DNA of 64,000 bases from Grimontia sedimenti (GTDB taxonomy: Bacteria > Pseudomonadota > Gammaproteobacteria > Enterobacterales > Vibrionaceae), in assembly GCF_011045095.1 (NCBI RefSeq), contig NZ_JAALDL010000003.1, positions 186,001 through 250,000 of the forward strand, given 5' to 3'. The notes under the pieces were generated by a model that was not told where the DNA came from, ran no database searches, and worked only from the letters and a program-made list of their open reading frames with translations. Each line of letters begins with the position of its first letter. Position 1 is the first letter of the stretch. Shown here piece by piece: positions 22,533-32,039 of the stretch. The translations under genes were made by a program, and so were the position numbers.

Positions 22533-22552
22533 AAAAGAAAGCGCTTTCTTTT
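22533..22552. promoter_or_regulatory. perfect 20-bp palindrome, LacI-type operator candidate
   Basis: AAAAGAAAGCGCTTTCTTTT is a perfect inverted repeat with a central GC/GC step, the look of a LacI/GalR-family operator. It sits in the 371-bp gap between the divergent GH17 operon and the nitronate monooxygenase gene. The rest of that gap holds no gene; a possible minus-strand promoter (TTGAAG, 17 bp, ATAGAA) lies between the palindrome and the GH17 start. Confidence 0.6.
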
Positions 22553-22785
22553 TGAATTAAGCCATACGAAAGAAATATGACAACCCGTAATGTTGCGAAC
22601 ATGTACATGGATCACATTTGAATAGATGTGGGTCAAAAGTATTTTAATATGCATAATGATTCATTTAGGCAAGGATAAGATTCTGGAAATTAAGGAGTTG
22701 CTCACTGGTTAAACTCGGATTTTGGCGTAAGGTATAGCCTTGATGGTGCATAGGTTAAAATGTACAGAAAATTGGGGTGTTGAAT

Positions 22786-23835
22786 ATGGAAAAGTTTGAC
22801 TTTGCCAAATGGGTTGGTGTGGATTTCCCCTTGGTTCAGGCCCCCATGGCTGGTGTACAAAACAGCAAGTTGGCGCTTGCGATTTGCAAAGCTGGCGGGC
22901 TAGGTTCAGTGCCTTGTGGCATGCTGGATGCCGGCGCTGTCGTTGAGGAAATCAAGCGCATGAAAAAGGGAACCAATAAGCCTTACAACCTCAACTTTTT
23001 CTGCCATGCCTCTTATCCCTTTGATGCAGAGCGCCACCAAGCCTGGCGCATTCAACTTAAACCTTTCTTTCAGCGATATGGGATTGATGAGTCTGCGCTG
23101 GGAAACAAAGCCAGTCGTCTTCCATTCAGTCACGAGATTGCTGACGCCATTGAGGACTTTGCGCCACCTATTGTTAGTTTCCATTTTGGTTTACCAGAGC
23201 CTTCATTACTGGCGCGTGTAAAAGGGTGGGGGGCGAAAGTCCTTTCCTCGGCGACAACGTTGGAAGAAGCACAATGGTTGGAAGACAACGGCGCGGATGC
23301 TGTCATCGTTCAGGGTATTGAAGCGGGCGGGCATCGCGGAATGTTTTTGACAGAGTCATTGGATTCTCAGCGGCCGACCATGGAGTTATTGCCTAAGGTG
23401 GCTGATGCGATCAATTTACCCGTGATAGCGGCCGGCGGTCTCGCAACCCGCGATGATGTGGTGCAGGCGCAGGCTTTCGGCGCAGATGCGGTTCAGATTG
23501 GTACGGCATACTTGCTGAGTGATGAAGCCAGCACTTCGGCGTTACACCGTCGCGCTTTGACGTCGGAAGCAGCAAAAAATACGGCGCTGACCAATGTGTT
23601 TTCTGGCCGCCCGGCGCGGGGAATTATTAATGGTGCCATGGCTGCATTGGATTGTATCAATGAAAAAGCACCGGTGTTTCCTTTTGCTTCTATTGAAATG
23701 GGACCACTGCGTGCAGCAGCAGAAAAAGAGGGCAGGGATGATTTCACACCGTTATGGTCAGGAGTGAATAACAGCCATTGTGAAGCGGTCAGCGCGGCAG
23801 CGATCACTCGAAAGTTGATGGGTATCTGCAAGTAG
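22786..23835 (+). CDS. nitronate monooxygenase (2-nitropropane dioxygenase family)
   Basis: A 349-residue FMN-dependent TIM-barrel enzyme that oxidises nitronates. Motifs are FPLVQAPMAGVQNSKLALAICKAGGLGSVPCG (residues 14-46), KVLSSATTLEEAQWLEDNGADAVIVQGIEAGGHRG (about 152-186, with the class I His in EAGGH), PVIAAGGLATRDDVVQAQAFGADAVQIGTAYL (about 212-243) and FSGRPARGI. I use ATG 22786; GTG/TTG codons stand just upstream in frame. Its neighbours give no clue to a pathway. Confidence 0.9.
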   Translation: MEKFDFAKWVGVDFPLVQAPMAGVQNSKLALAICKAGGLGSVPCGMLDAGAVVEEIKRMKKGTNKPYNLNFFCHASYPFDAERHQAWRIQLKPFFQRYGIDESALGNKASRLPFSHEIADAIEDFAPPIVSFHFGLPEPSLLARVKGWGAKVLSSATTLEEAQWLEDNGADAVIVQGIEAGGHRGMFLTESLDSQRPTMELLPKVADAINLPVIAAGGLATRDDVVQAQAFGADAVQIGTAYLLSDEASTSALHRRALTSEAAKNTALTNVFSGRPARGIINGAMAALDCINEKAPVFPFASIEMGPLRAAAEKEGRDDFTPLWSGVNNSHCEAVSAAAITRKLMGICK

Positions 23836-23844
23836 AGACTAATA

Positions 23845-23872
23845 AAAAAGCGGGCAATGAGCCCGCTTTCTT
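23845..23872. terminator. bidirectional terminator
   Basis: Stem AAGCGGGC / GCCCGCTT around AATGA, A-run before and T-rich after, between the converging nitronate monooxygenase and chemoreceptor genes. Confidence 0.85.
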
Positions 23873-23887
23873 GTTGGGTGATTTTGA

Positions 23888-25891
23888 TTACACTGTGAAG
23901 CGATGAACCAGTTCGTTCTGGTTAACGGCTTGTTGGTCCAGTCGCTCACTCGCGCCAGCCACGTCCTGCATAGCGGTATAGCTGCTGTCGGCGATAAAGC
24001 TGATGTGCTCAACGTTGCGAGCGATATCTGCGGAGGTGGTGCTTTGCTCAGAAGCGGCTTGCGCAATCTGGCTGCTCATGTCACTGATCATCATGATGAT
24101 AGCTTCAATTTCTTCCATGGCAGAATTGGCGTCAGACGCCTGCGCAACACTGTTACTCATTTCTTCCACGCATTCTTGCATCACCAGCACCGCTTGGCTC
24201 GACTGGGTCTGCAACTTGCTAATCATCTCTTCAATCTCAGAGGTTGAGTCAGAGGTACGCTTTGCCAGAACGCGAACTTCGTCTGCAACAACCGCAAAGC
24301 CTCTGCCTTGTTCACCGGCACGGGCTGCTTCAATCGCCGCGTTAAGTGCCAGCAGGTTGGTTTGATCGGCGATGTTGCTGATCACGTCCAGAATGGTTTC
24401 GATATTCGCAGTCATCTCTTGGAGTGAGGAAACCACGGCAACAGAATCATCCAGACGGCTTGAAAGCTGGTGAGTCGTGCTGATGTTACGGGTCATGATT
24501 TCGCGGCCCTTCGTCGCAGCATCGCTCACTTCCATCACTTTATCCATGGTGTGGCGCGCACTGTTTGCAACGTCTTGCACCGAGTGCTCCATTTGCGTCA
24601 TGGCCGCGGCGACTGCGGTGGTTTGCTGACGCTGCTCATTAAGCTGAGCTTTTGCGGTTTGCGTGGTGGACTGGTTCGCAGCTGCAACCTCAGCTTGCTC
24701 TTCTGCAGCATCGCGAAGCTGTCGAAGAATGCCTTGAAGATTTGAAGCCAGGGTGTTGATGTGGTCTGCCAGCTGGCCAAATTCATTGTGTTCTTTCACT
24801 TCGATGCGCTGGGTCATGTCGCCTTCAGTGATGGCTTCCAGAACGTTCAGGGTGCTGCTCAGTGGCTTACGAACGCTTCGCGCAATGTGCCAGCCAATGA
24901 AGACGGTGATTGCCAGAATCAGCGCACCAATGAAAATCGTCTGGCGAACACCATTTTTGAAGGTGTCGTTAGCTTGTGCGATAGATGCAGACATCACGCT
25001 TTCCGCTTGACCGCGGAACTGGTCGAGAATGTCCATCGCACTGTCAACTTCTGACGCAAGGTTGCCGATGTTGGTGTAGAGCTCGTTAGTCGCAACCAGG
25101 TATGCATAGTGCTGATCAAGGACACCACCTTCGCGGCTCACGTCGCGGGTAAAGGCATCGATGTCTTTCTGGAATTTCTCTTTCAATTCTGGAAGCTGTG
25201 AAGTCAGTGAACGGAAAGAGTAGTTCAGTTGCTTCACGCTACGGCGGTTGCCGTTCATGGCTTTTTCTACATCAGCCAGTTTGTTGCTGGCTAATGCGTC
25301 GGAAGTGTGGGTTTCCGTTTCCTGAAGCTTTTTGAAGTAGGTTTTTGAAATAATTTTCAGCGTCGTGGAGCCATTATTCGCCACGAAGTCCTGCATACCC
25401 AGAGCCAGTGACGTATTCATGCGCTGGAATTGACGAGCGGCGGTTACACCCTCTTCTTTTGCAGTTTGCTGGCGTTGGAAGTTACCAATTGCCACTGATG
25501 CTTCAGAGAAGTAACGTTTTTCGATCTCACGCAGAGATTCCAATTGCGAAGCCAACTCCGCCTGACCGGAAGAGGCCTGATAGAGGTTGTTCAGTGCCGT
25601 ATCGAACTTCTGTCTTGCTGCTTCAAAGTTTTCCAATACTTGTTCGCTTTGAGAGCCGTTAGTACTGGTCAGGTAGTCTTTGAATATTTTGTCTGCGGCA
25701 AGAAGGCTAACACTGGCTTCGTTAGATAAGGAGACGAGGGGAAGTGCTTCTGAGGTGACGACTTCTAGCTGGTCGTGGATGTCTTGAGAACTTCTAAGGT
25801 TAAGGGTGTTGGTTGCCACCAGACTCACTGCGAGTACCGCAAAGCCGGCATACATCCGACGAATCACAGAGCTTTGTCGTTTTTTAGCCAT
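23888..25891 (-). CDS. methyl-accepting chemotaxis protein
   Basis: A 667-residue chemoreceptor. A first membrane helix (about residues 10-30) leads to a helical periplasmic sensing domain of about 290 residues; the second helix is [18 protein letters not shown] (about 318-335). A HAMP domain follows ([23 protein letters not shown]), then the signalling hairpin with tip [47 protein letters not shown] (about 510-560). GGGAGGAA gives a strong ribosome site. The ligand is unknown. No che genes lie in the window, so it works with a distant chemotaxis system. Confidence 0.93.
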   Translation of the reverse strand: MAKKRQSSVIRRMYAGFAVLAVSLVATNTLNLRSSQDIHDQLEVVTSEALPLVSLSNEASVSLLAADKIFKDYLTSTNGSQSEQVLENFEAARQKFDTALNNLYQASSGQAELASQLESLREIEKRYFSEASVAIGNFQRQQTAKEEGVTAARQFQRMNTSLALGMQDFVANNGSTTLKIISKTYFKKLQETETHTSDALASNKLADVEKAMNGNRRSVKQLNYSFRSLTSQLPELKEKFQKDIDAFTRDVSREGGVLDQHYAYLVATNELYTNIGNLASEVDSAMDILDQFRGQAESVMSASIAQANDTFKNGVRQTIFIGALILAITVFIGWHIARSVRKPLSSTLNVLEAITEGDMTQRIEVKEHNEFGQLADHINTLASNLQGILRQLRDAAEEQAEVAAANQSTTQTAKAQLNEQRQQTTAVAAAMTQMEHSVQDVANSARHTMDKVMEVSDAATKGREIMTRNISTTHQLSSRLDDSVAVVSSLQEMTANIETILDVISNIADQTNLLALNAAIEAARAGEQGRGFAVVADEVRVLAKRTSDSTSEIEEMISKLQTQSSQAVLVMQECVEEMSNSVAQASDANSAMEEIEAIIMMISDMSSQIAQAASEQSTTSADIARNVEHISFIADSSYTAMQDVAGASERLDQQAVNQNELVHRFTV

Positions 25892-26325
25892 TTATATTCC
25901 TCCCACCGGCGATTAACCGATGCCTCCCGAAACGCGCGTTCTAGCAAAAAGAAAAGGAACACGCTTAGTATTATTGCTTGTAGTTATATGCCGAGCTTCC
26001 TGCTTCGTAACGGGAAGGTCAGCCCTGTTCTAACACATCGCTTTTCTTGTCATCCGCCAGTATTTCAAAAACTTTAAACTTAAAAAGGTCAATACTTTCT
26101 AACCTTTGAAGTGAGACGCAAATTTGTTGAGAGAGTGGTTAATAAACAGCTAGGGGTTGATAACTGAAGCTGAAAGCTGTTTCTCAGTTGGTATGAAATT
26201 GTTACGGAAAGTGAAGAATTGAGGTAGAGGCAACTATCTACGATAAAAAACACTGTTCATTATTGCCCAAACTCTTTGTCTCTAGCATACTTACAGCTCT
26301 GTAACCGATTCATTTGGAGTTGCCC
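25892..26325. other. intergenic region between divergent chemoreceptor and hinT genes
   Basis: About 430 bp, AT-rich toward hinT. It must carry both outward promoters. I see no ORF, RNA gene or strong repeat, and no -35/-10 pair I would defend. Confidence 0.5.
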
Positions 26326-26676
26326 GTGGCTGAAGAAACCATATTCAGTAAAATCATTCGTAAGGAAATCCCGGCTGACGTGGTTTACCAAGACGACCTT
26401 GTTACTGCCTTCCGAGACATCAATCCTCGTGCTCCAAGTCATATCCTGATCATTCCAAACAAGTTGATCCCAACCGTGAACGACGTTGAAACGGAAGATG
26501 AACTGGCACTTGGTCGCATGTTTACTGTGGCGCGAAAATTGGCGGCTGATGAAGGCATCGCAGAAGACGGTTACCGTCTGATCATGAACTGCAATAATCA
26601 CGGTGGCCAAGAGGTTTACCACATCCACATGCACCTGGTTGGTGGCCGTCCTCTAGGACCAATGCTGATCGGTTAA
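26326..26676 (+). CDS. hinT: HinT purine nucleoside phosphoramidase
   Basis: A 116-residue HIT-family hydrolase that splits AMP-lysine and other adenosine phosphoramidates. [44 protein letters not shown] at the start and the histidine triad HIHMHL (about residues 101-106) are nearly identical to E. coli HinT. The start is GTG 26326, 6 bp after TTGGAG; a TTG at 26314 is in frame but lies within that ribosome site. The last base overlaps the next gene's ATG. Confidence 0.95.
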   Translation: MAEETIFSKIIRKEIPADVVYQDDLVTAFRDINPRAPSHILIIPNKLIPTVNDVETEDELALGRMFTVARKLAADEGIAEDGYRLIMNCNNHGGQEVYHIHMHLVGGRPLGPMLIG

Positions 26677-28118
26677 TGATTAAAAAGCCTTTCTTGGCTC
26701 TCGCTGGTAAGCGCAGAGCCAATTCGTCATTTTCTAAGAAATTGGTGGCATTCTGTCTGGGACTCAGTCTGGTCGGGTGCGCCAATCTTTCAGCACAGGC
26801 GTTATTCAGTCACTACTCCGCTGCGTTGCAACAGCCGCATGCGCTGGTGGCTAGGGGTGAGTATCAGCAGGCGCTGGAGCAACTGCCCGATTCACCCGAC
26901 GGTGAGATTCTGGATGGCATGGAAAAAGGACGCTTGGCACTGCTTGCTGGCGACCTCGAACAGAGTAAAGCCGCACTTGAACAAGCAGAACTAGCTGCAA
27001 AGGCAGAACAAGACAAAGCGATTATCCGGCTTTCTAAAGGCGTCGATCAGATAGGCGCATTGGTGACCAACGACAACATGCTCACCTACATGCCGCCGGA
27101 TTATGAGCTTGGCTTTCTTCATCTGTATTTGATGCTGAACTACCTGAAAGAAAACAATCTTCAAGGTGCATTGGTTGAGGCACGTCGCGCCAATCAGGTT
27201 CAGGAGCGAGCGAAAAGACTGCGAGACAGCGAGCTTCAAAACGCATCAAACACGGCGACACAGAATGGCATCGACGACAATGTCGGTGCAGTGTTGGCGA
27301 AATATCCTCCTGCAGGCAAGCTGTTAGGCTCGGTACAAAATGGTTACCTGTTTTACCTCTCCGCGTTGCTCTATGAAGCGGAAGGTAACCTGAATGGTGC
27401 ATTCATTGATTACAATCGTGCTTTAGCGGTGGAACCTGACAACGCCTATATCGCGGATGCCGCGATGCGCGTCGCTTTTCGTCAGGGACGTCGCGATGAA
27501 TTGAGATTGCTTGAGAAAAAATATGGCCAGTATCAACGTCCGGACAGATCGAAAGGGCAGTTGGTCGTATTAAATGAACAAGGTGTGGTGAATGCCCGTG
27601 ATTTCTGGCGTTTGCCGTTGTGGTTGTCTGATAGCCGGGGCTATCTTGAAGCCCATACGGTGAGTTTGCCCTATTACCGTTCCTATACTGCAGCTCCCCA
27701 GAAGTCATTCAGTGTGGATGGCCAAACAGTCAAACCAGTACAATTGGCGAATGTGAATGGCATGGCACAGAATGCGTTAAGTGAAGCCATGCCGGCGATG
27801 GCGGTGCGTCAGATTTTGCGTGTTGTGGCAAAAAACGAGATGCGTAAGTCTCTGACTGAAAAAGATGACAGCGGCATTGGCAATCTCGTCGTCAACATCT
27901 TTAATGTGTTGAGTGAGCAACCGGATACCAGAAGCTGGCAGACGCTACCTGAAAGTACGGGCGTTTACAGCGGGTTTTATTCTTCAGGTCAGCACACAGT
28001 GAATGCTGACGGACAATCTATTAACGTAACCATAGAATCAGGAAAAACCACGTTAGTTTGGCTATCCAGACAGGGCGGTCACGTGGTTCATTGGCAGGGG
28101 ATATTAGGAGGCATATGA
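26676..28118 (+). CDS. COG3014-type TPR lipoprotein
   Basis: A 480-residue lipoprotein. Lipobox LVGC with Cys at residue 35, after an unusually long charged N-terminal extension ([22 protein letters not shown]). TPR-like helical repeats cover about residues 45-260 (ALVARGEYQQALEQLP, LLYEAEGNLNGAFIDYNRALAVEPDNAYIADAAMR). The C-terminal domain includes LPYYRSYTAAP and MAVRQILRVVAKNEMRK. Members sit between hinT and ycfL in Vibrio-type genomes. Function is not known; the neighbours lpoB and ycfL suggest the cell envelope. Overlaps ycfL by a base or two. Confidence 0.75.
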   Translation: MIKKPFLALAGKRRANSSFSKKLVAFCLGLSLVGCANLSAQALFSHYSAALQQPHALVARGEYQQALEQLPDSPDGEILDGMEKGRLALLAGDLEQSKAALEQAELAAKAEQDKAIIRLSKGVDQIGALVTNDNMLTYMPPDYELGFLHLYLMLNYLKENNLQGALVEARRANQVQERAKRLRDSELQNASNTATQNGIDDNVGAVLAKYPPAGKLLGSVQNGYLFYLSALLYEAEGNLNGAFIDYNRALAVEPDNAYIADAAMRVAFRQGRRDELRLLEKKYGQYQRPDRSKGQLVVLNEQGVVNARDFWRLPLWLSDSRGYLEAHTVSLPYYRSYTAAPQKSFSVDGQTVKPVQLANVNGMAQNALSEAMPAMAVRQILRVVAKNEMRKSLTEKDDSGIGNLVVNIFNVLSEQPDTRSWQTLPESTGVYSGFYSSGQHTVNADGQSINVTIESGKTTLVWLSRQGGHVVHWQGILGGI

Positions 28119-28504
28119 TGAAATATGCAGCAGTTCTGTTATCAGCAAGCATGTTGCTGGCAGGTTGTGCGAACAACACCGCTGGGATCAGCATTGATAG
28201 CAGTAACCAAAATGTGGTGTTGGGAAATTCGGTGTTGTCGAAGAACCTCGAATTTGGCAATGCGAAAACCAGTATCGTGAACGAGCGACTGCTGGCACAG
28301 GTGATGGTGACCAATAAGAGTGATGAGTCCCAGAACCTGCAATACCGTTTTAACTGGTATGACGCTCAGGGCTTGGAAGTGGACAGCGGCAAGTCGCCGT
28401 GGCGCCAGTTTATTGTTTACGGTGGCGATTCAGTGACACTTCAGGGTGTGGCGTTAAACCCGGATGCGAAGAACTTCCGAGTCTCGCTCAGAAATATTCA
28501 GTGA
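28118..28504 (+). CDS. ycfL: YcfL-family lipoprotein
   Basis: A 128-residue outer-membrane lipoprotein candidate. MKYAAVLLSASMLLAGC places the lipidated Cys at 17. The mature part is a beta-sandwich (VNERLLAQVMVTNKSDESQNLQYRFNWYDAQGLEVDSGKSPWRQFIVYGGDSVTLQGVALNPDAKNFRVSLRNI) like E. coli YcfL. AGGAGG at 28106-28111 favours ATG 28118 over ATG 28115. It precedes lpoB as in E. coli. Function unknown. Confidence 0.88.
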   Translation: MKYAAVLLSASMLLAGCANNTAGISIDSSNQNVVLGNSVLSKNLEFGNAKTSIVNERLLAQVMVTNKSDESQNLQYRFNWYDAQGLEVDSGKSPWRQFIVYGGDSVTLQGVALNPDAKNFRVSLRNIQ

Positions 28505-28526
28505 CTATAACGAAATGGGTAAAGCA

Positions 28527-29120
28527 ATGAAGAAAAGCCTAATTGTGCTAATGGGTGCAGCTGCACTTATCTTGGGAGGATGTGCTAAGCAGGTGAGCTA
28601 TGGCGATGCTCAGGAAGTAGAAACCACAACGATTGACTTCGGCTCGACTGATCTGCAAAAGATCGCGGTTGAGATGACAGACAGCATGTTGTCCTCTGGC
28701 TCTGTATCTTTTATCACCCGCAACGAACGTCCAATCGTGTTTGTTGAGTCAATCAAAAACAAAACTGCAGAGCATATTGATACTGAATCTATCACTGACA
28801 CCATCAGCACTCGTTTGATCAACTCTGGTAAATTCCGTTTTGTTGACATGACCCGCGTTGAAGCTGTGCGTGAACAGTTGGATTTCCAAAACAACGATGC
28901 ACTGGTGAACCCAGGTACTGCTATCCAGTTCGGTAAGATGGTTGGTGCGCAATACATGCTGTATGGCAACCTGTCGAGCATCAACAAGCAAGATGGTAGC
29001 GATAAAGACGTTTACTACAAAATGACTATGCGCCTGATGGATTTGGAAACGGGCCTGATTGAATGGGCAGACGAAACTGAAATCCGCAAGAAGCAGTCTA
29101 AGTCTCTGATTGGATGGTAG
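28527..29120 (+). CDS. lpoB: LpoB penicillin-binding protein activator
   Basis: A 197-residue outer-membrane lipoprotein (lipobox LGGC, Cys at 19) that in enterics reaches through the peptidoglycan to activate PBP1b. The globular domain includes SFITRNERPIVFVESIKNKTAEHIDTESITDTISTRLINSGKFRFVDMTRVEAVREQLDFQ and GAQYMLYGNLSSI, matching E. coli LpoB; the flexible linker after the Cys is shorter. Placed between ycfL and the thiK-like gene as in E. coli. A hairpin shortly after the stop may end transcription. Confidence 0.9.
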   Translation: MKKSLIVLMGAAALILGGCAKQVSYGDAQEVETTTIDFGSTDLQKIAVEMTDSMLSSGSVSFITRNERPIVFVESIKNKTAEHIDTESITDTISTRLINSGKFRFVDMTRVEAVREQLDFQNNDALVNPGTAIQFGKMVGAQYMLYGNLSSINKQDGSDKDVYYKMTMRLMDLETGLIEWADETEIRKKQSKSLIGW

Positions 29121-29123
29121 TCA

Positions 29124-29966
29124 TTGCTTTCAGCTGACGAAAAAGAAAAGGCCGCAGTCATTGAAAGACTGCGGCCTGATTTTATTATTAAGCAGGCAGA
29201 ATTTCTTGAAGGCGGATTAAGTAATCGCTGTATGAAACTCACTGCGGAAGATGGCCGCCAATTTGTTTGGCGACCGGAAGCAGCATCCGCAAAGGCATTT
29301 GGCTTAAGCCGTGATAATGAATTTGAAGCTCTAACCGTAGCGTCAAAAGCTGGTTTGACCGTCCAGCCGGTAAAACGTTATCCGGAGGGGTTACTGAATC
29401 CCTGGATTGAAGGTGAGACGATGGCGGAGGCTTCGCTGGACATCGCAGCGACGCTTCAAGCTAAGATCCACGAAATGCCCGCTCTTTCGAATACGTTTGA
29501 TCCTTTTGATAAAGGATTGGTGTATTTCAGCAATCTTTCCGCAAGCTCGTTGAATGATTCATTGAAAGCAGTTCATGAGCACCTTCAGAAGCATCGATTT
29601 ACCTCAGGCTTGCCGCTTGCTACTTGCCACTACGACTTGGGTTACTACAACTTTATCCGCCAGACAAATGGTGAAATCAAAGTCATAGATTGGGAGTATG
29701 CCGCGTTTGGCGACCCAGCCATGGATTTAGTGATGACTTCTCTCGCAAATGGACTAGATCTTGAAACCTTGGTCAATCGATACTGTCAAATCAGACGTAT
29801 AGATTCTGTTGCTGACTGGCAGAACGCCTGCAGACAATGGCTGCCTGTTGCGAATTATTTGGGTGGCCTTTGGTATGCGCTCGGCTTTGAACTTTACGGT
29901 GACGAGATTTATCGCGAGAGAAGCGTCTTCTTTTTAGAGAAAGCGGAAGGGCATATGGCAGTTTAA
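29124..29966 (+). CDS. thiK: thiamine kinase-like APH-fold phosphotransferase (ThiK-like)
   Basis: A 280-residue kinase of the aminoglycoside phosphotransferase fold. FLEGGLSNRCMKLTAEDGRQFVWRP is the glycine loop and the strand with the ATP site; the catalytic loop is CHYDLGYYNFI (Asp about 171) and the metal site is KVIDWEYAAFGDPAMDLVM (Asp about 188). It sits where E. coli has thiK, which phosphorylates thiamine, and I name it on that basis. TTG 29124 is the only early start in frame. A strong hairpin at 29150-29176 lies within its first 20 codons. Confidence 0.75.
   Translation: MLSADEKEKAAVIERLRPDFIIKQAEFLEGGLSNRCMKLTAEDGRQFVWRPEAASAKAFGLSRDNEFEALTVASKAGLTVQPVKRYPEGLLNPWIEGETMAEASLDIAATLQAKIHEMPALSNTFDPFDKGLVYFSNLSASSLNDSLKAVHEHLQKHRFTSGLPLATCHYDLGYYNFIRQTNGEIKVIDWEYAAFGDPAMDLVMTSLANGLDLETLVNRYCQIRRIDSVADWQNACRQWLPVANYLGGLWYALGFELYGDEIYRERSVFFLEKAEGHMAV
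29150..29183 (+). terminator. terminator-like hairpin inside the 5' end of the thiK-like gene
   Basis: A perfect 10-bp stem GGCCGCAGTC / GACTGCGGCC with a 7-base loop, followed by TGATTTTATT. It stands 30 bp after the lpoB stop but codes for residues 10-18 of the next ORF, so it may end lpoB transcripts and limit expression of the kinase. Confidence 0.55.
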
Positions 29967-29990
29967 ACAAGCCACGGGGGAATCACGGAA

Positions 29991-30842
29991 ATGACATTCA
30001 GCAAATCTTCAGTTAGGCATTTCTTTTTGTCGCTGGCCGCTGTATTTCTGCTTTCTGCCTGCACCAACCAGTTTGCTTACAACACGCTACCTTTCTGGAT
30101 TGACTACTACCTCTCTGACTATGTTGATACAACATCTGCTCAGCAAAAGCAGCTGGATAACGATCTTGAAGCATTCCATGAATGGCATCGCAAGAACGAA
30201 CTGCCAAAAATTCAGGTTTTGCTTGACCAACTTGAAGCAGATATGGCGAAGCCACTTTCTTACACGCGCATTGGTGACTATCACCACCTTGTAAATACCC
30301 GCATCAAGACCTCACTGGAAGGGCTGACCCCGACTCTTGTGAATTTGATTTCATCGATGAGTGACGAGCAGGCCCAGAATTGGCTCGACACAGTTAACAA
30401 AAACATCGAAGAAGCGGTCGAGAAGGCCAACGAAGGTAGCGCAGACGAGCAGCAGGTGCGCCGTCAGGAACGGTTAGTCGAACGGGCAGAGTTTTGGGTA
30501 GATTCGGTCAATGCCAAACAGAAGAAACAGTTTCTGGAAATGGCAGGCTACCAAATCGAAATGCGCCCTGTGTTTTATTCGATTCGTGATGAATTGATGA
30601 CAGAACTCGAAGGGATATTGATGAACCGGCAAGACCCTAATCTTGGCGAGCGAATCAATGCCTATTTCTCCCGTCTGATTGCTTTCCAAAGTGAGCAGCA
30701 TAAAAACGACATGGCGTTGTATTTAGCCCGACGCTATGAGCTTTTGCAGCGTCTAGATCGCCATCTGTCAGAGAAGCAACGAACCGCAATGCGCAACAAG
30801 CTTGCCTCTTACAGCGAAGACATTACTGCTGTTTTGAACTAG
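29991..30842 (+). CDS. DUF6279-type lipoprotein
   Basis: A 283-residue lipoprotein: signal sequence with FLLSAC (Cys at 24), then NQFAYNTLPFWIDYYLSDYVDTTSAQQKQLDNDLEAFHEWHRKNELP, the well-conserved start of this family. The rest is helical and highly charged (VRRQERLVERAEFWVDSVNAKQKKQFLEM). Function unknown; probably anchored in the outer membrane facing the periplasm. A GGGGGAATCACGG stretch precedes the ATG. It lies between the thiK-like gene and ycfP, where E. coli has nagZ. Confidence 0.8.
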   Translation: MTFSKSSVRHFFLSLAAVFLLSACTNQFAYNTLPFWIDYYLSDYVDTTSAQQKQLDNDLEAFHEWHRKNELPKIQVLLDQLEADMAKPLSYTRIGDYHHLVNTRIKTSLEGLTPTLVNLISSMSDEQAQNWLDTVNKNIEEAVEKANEGSADEQQVRRQERLVERAEFWVDSVNAKQKKQFLEMAGYQIEMRPVFYSIRDELMTELEGILMNRQDPNLGERINAYFSRLIAFQSEQHKNDMALYLARRYELLQRLDRHLSEKQRTAMRNKLASYSEDITAVLN

Positions 30843-31050
30843 TGTGGCCCGGTAATCGCCAATTCGTCTCAAAACCTTGAGCCGTACCCGTGTTTCTGTC
30901 TTAACCCTTAATAATGTACGTGATTGAGTGGTAGAATTTCTGAACCAAGCTTTTTGAACCCGCTGGTTTCGGTTCAATGCCATTTAAAGCGGTTAACTTG
31001 AGAAAAGATTAAAAGCTGGGTGAACCAGCGACGAGTGAGAGGGACTTTTA

Positions 31051-31590
31051 GTGATTATTTATCTTCACGGCTTTGATTCAAACAGCCCCGGAAACCACGA
31101 AAAGGTCATGCAACTGCAGTTTATTGACCCAGACGTTCGCTTCATCAATTACAGCACACTTCACCCTAAGCACGACATGCAGCACCTTCTCAAAGAAGTG
31201 AGCAAGCAGATGGAAATGTCAGACGACAAATCGCCTTTGATTTGTGGTGTCGGACTTGGCGGCTTCTGGTCTGAGCGCATTGGCTTTCTCAGTGGCATCA
31301 AGCAGGTGATCTTCAATCCGAACCTCTTCCCGCAGGAAAACATGGAAGGGCGTATCGACCGACCTGAAGAGTATGCCGACATTGCAACTAAGTGTGTTGA
31401 GAATTTCCGCACTAAGAATGCCGGTCGTTGTATGGTGGTGTTATCAAAAGAAGATGAGATTTTGGATAACTCGCGTTCAGAAGAAGCATTGAGCCCTTAC
31501 TACGACATTGTTTGGGATGAAACGCAGACGCATAAGTTTAAAAGCATCTCCCATCACCTGCAGGCCATGAAAGCGTTTAAAGACGCGTAA
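31051..31590 (+). CDS. ycfP: YcfP-family alpha/beta-hydrolase-like protein
   Basis: A 179-residue protein of the UPF0227/YcfP family. [49 protein letters not shown] and [32 protein letters not shown] match the family; in GVGLGGFW the usual Ser of the hydrolase elbow (GxSxG) reads Gly-Leu, so catalysis is doubtful. The start is GTG 31051. It precedes ndh as in E. coli. Function unknown. Confidence 0.9.
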   Translation: MIIYLHGFDSNSPGNHEKVMQLQFIDPDVRFINYSTLHPKHDMQHLLKEVSKQMEMSDDKSPLICGVGLGGFWSERIGFLSGIKQVIFNPNLFPQENMEGRIDRPEEYADIATKCVENFRTKNAGRCMVVLSKEDEILDNSRSEEALSPYYDIVWDETQTHKFKSISHHLQAMKAFKDA

Positions 31591-31599
31591 CATTTCGCT

Positions 31600-31646
31600 T
31601 ATACCCAAACTCGCTGAATCCGGCATCTTCAGGTTATTTGGGTATA
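31600..31646. repeat. palindromic dispersed-repeat candidate after ycfP
   Basis: TATACCCAAA at the left pairs with TTTGGGTATA at the right, with a nested CTGAA/TTCAG stem. Palindromes with TATACCCAA ends are, from memory, scattered in Vibrio-type genomes; copy number cannot be checked here. Only one copy is obvious in this window. Confidence 0.55.
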
Positions 31647-31655
31647 CATGGCTTA

Positions 31656-31691
31656 AAGAGCATCAGCTGCGAAGGCTGGTGCTCTTTTTGT
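31656..31691 (+). terminator. terminator after ycfP
   Basis: Stem AAGAGCATCAGC / GCTGGTGCTCTT (one G-T pair) with a 7-base loop, ending in TTTTTG. Confidence 0.85.
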
Positions 31692-31774
31692 ATGAGCTAT
31701 GTTATCAATTGGCGTAAAACTCATCAGTCTCGCCTATTTTCGCTGCATTTAGTGTGGATTTAGGGATTTAAAAA

Positions 31775-31802
31775 TTGATTGAGATCAAGTGACCTGTATA
31801 AT
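31775..31802 (+). promoter_or_regulatory. ndh promoter with FNR-type box
   Basis: TTGATTGAGATCAA (31775-31788) is a perfect FNR-type site (TTGAT, 4 bases, ATCAA). TATAAT (31797-31802) is a perfect -10, with the FNR box lying over the -35 position, so FNR bound here should block the promoter. E. coli ndh is repressed by FNR without oxygen. The remaining 235 bp to the ndh start form a long AT-rich leader in which I see no ORF. Confidence 0.75.
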
Positions 31803-32039
31803 GGTTTCAACAAAAAATGAGCACCATGTCATAAAAATGCGGGTGTCGGCGTGCAACATAAAATAAACAACAATGCGCGTTTATAACGTTGAAAACAAAA
31901 GCTCTTTACCTCTCCAAGCGATATTTATAATCGACCGAATACGAAGGTTGTTTAAACACATTTTCTTTCATCACGCGATTCTGTCATCGCGGGATGTAGC
32001 CCAATTTTTTCGTATTTAAATCATGGTGAGGAAGTAATC

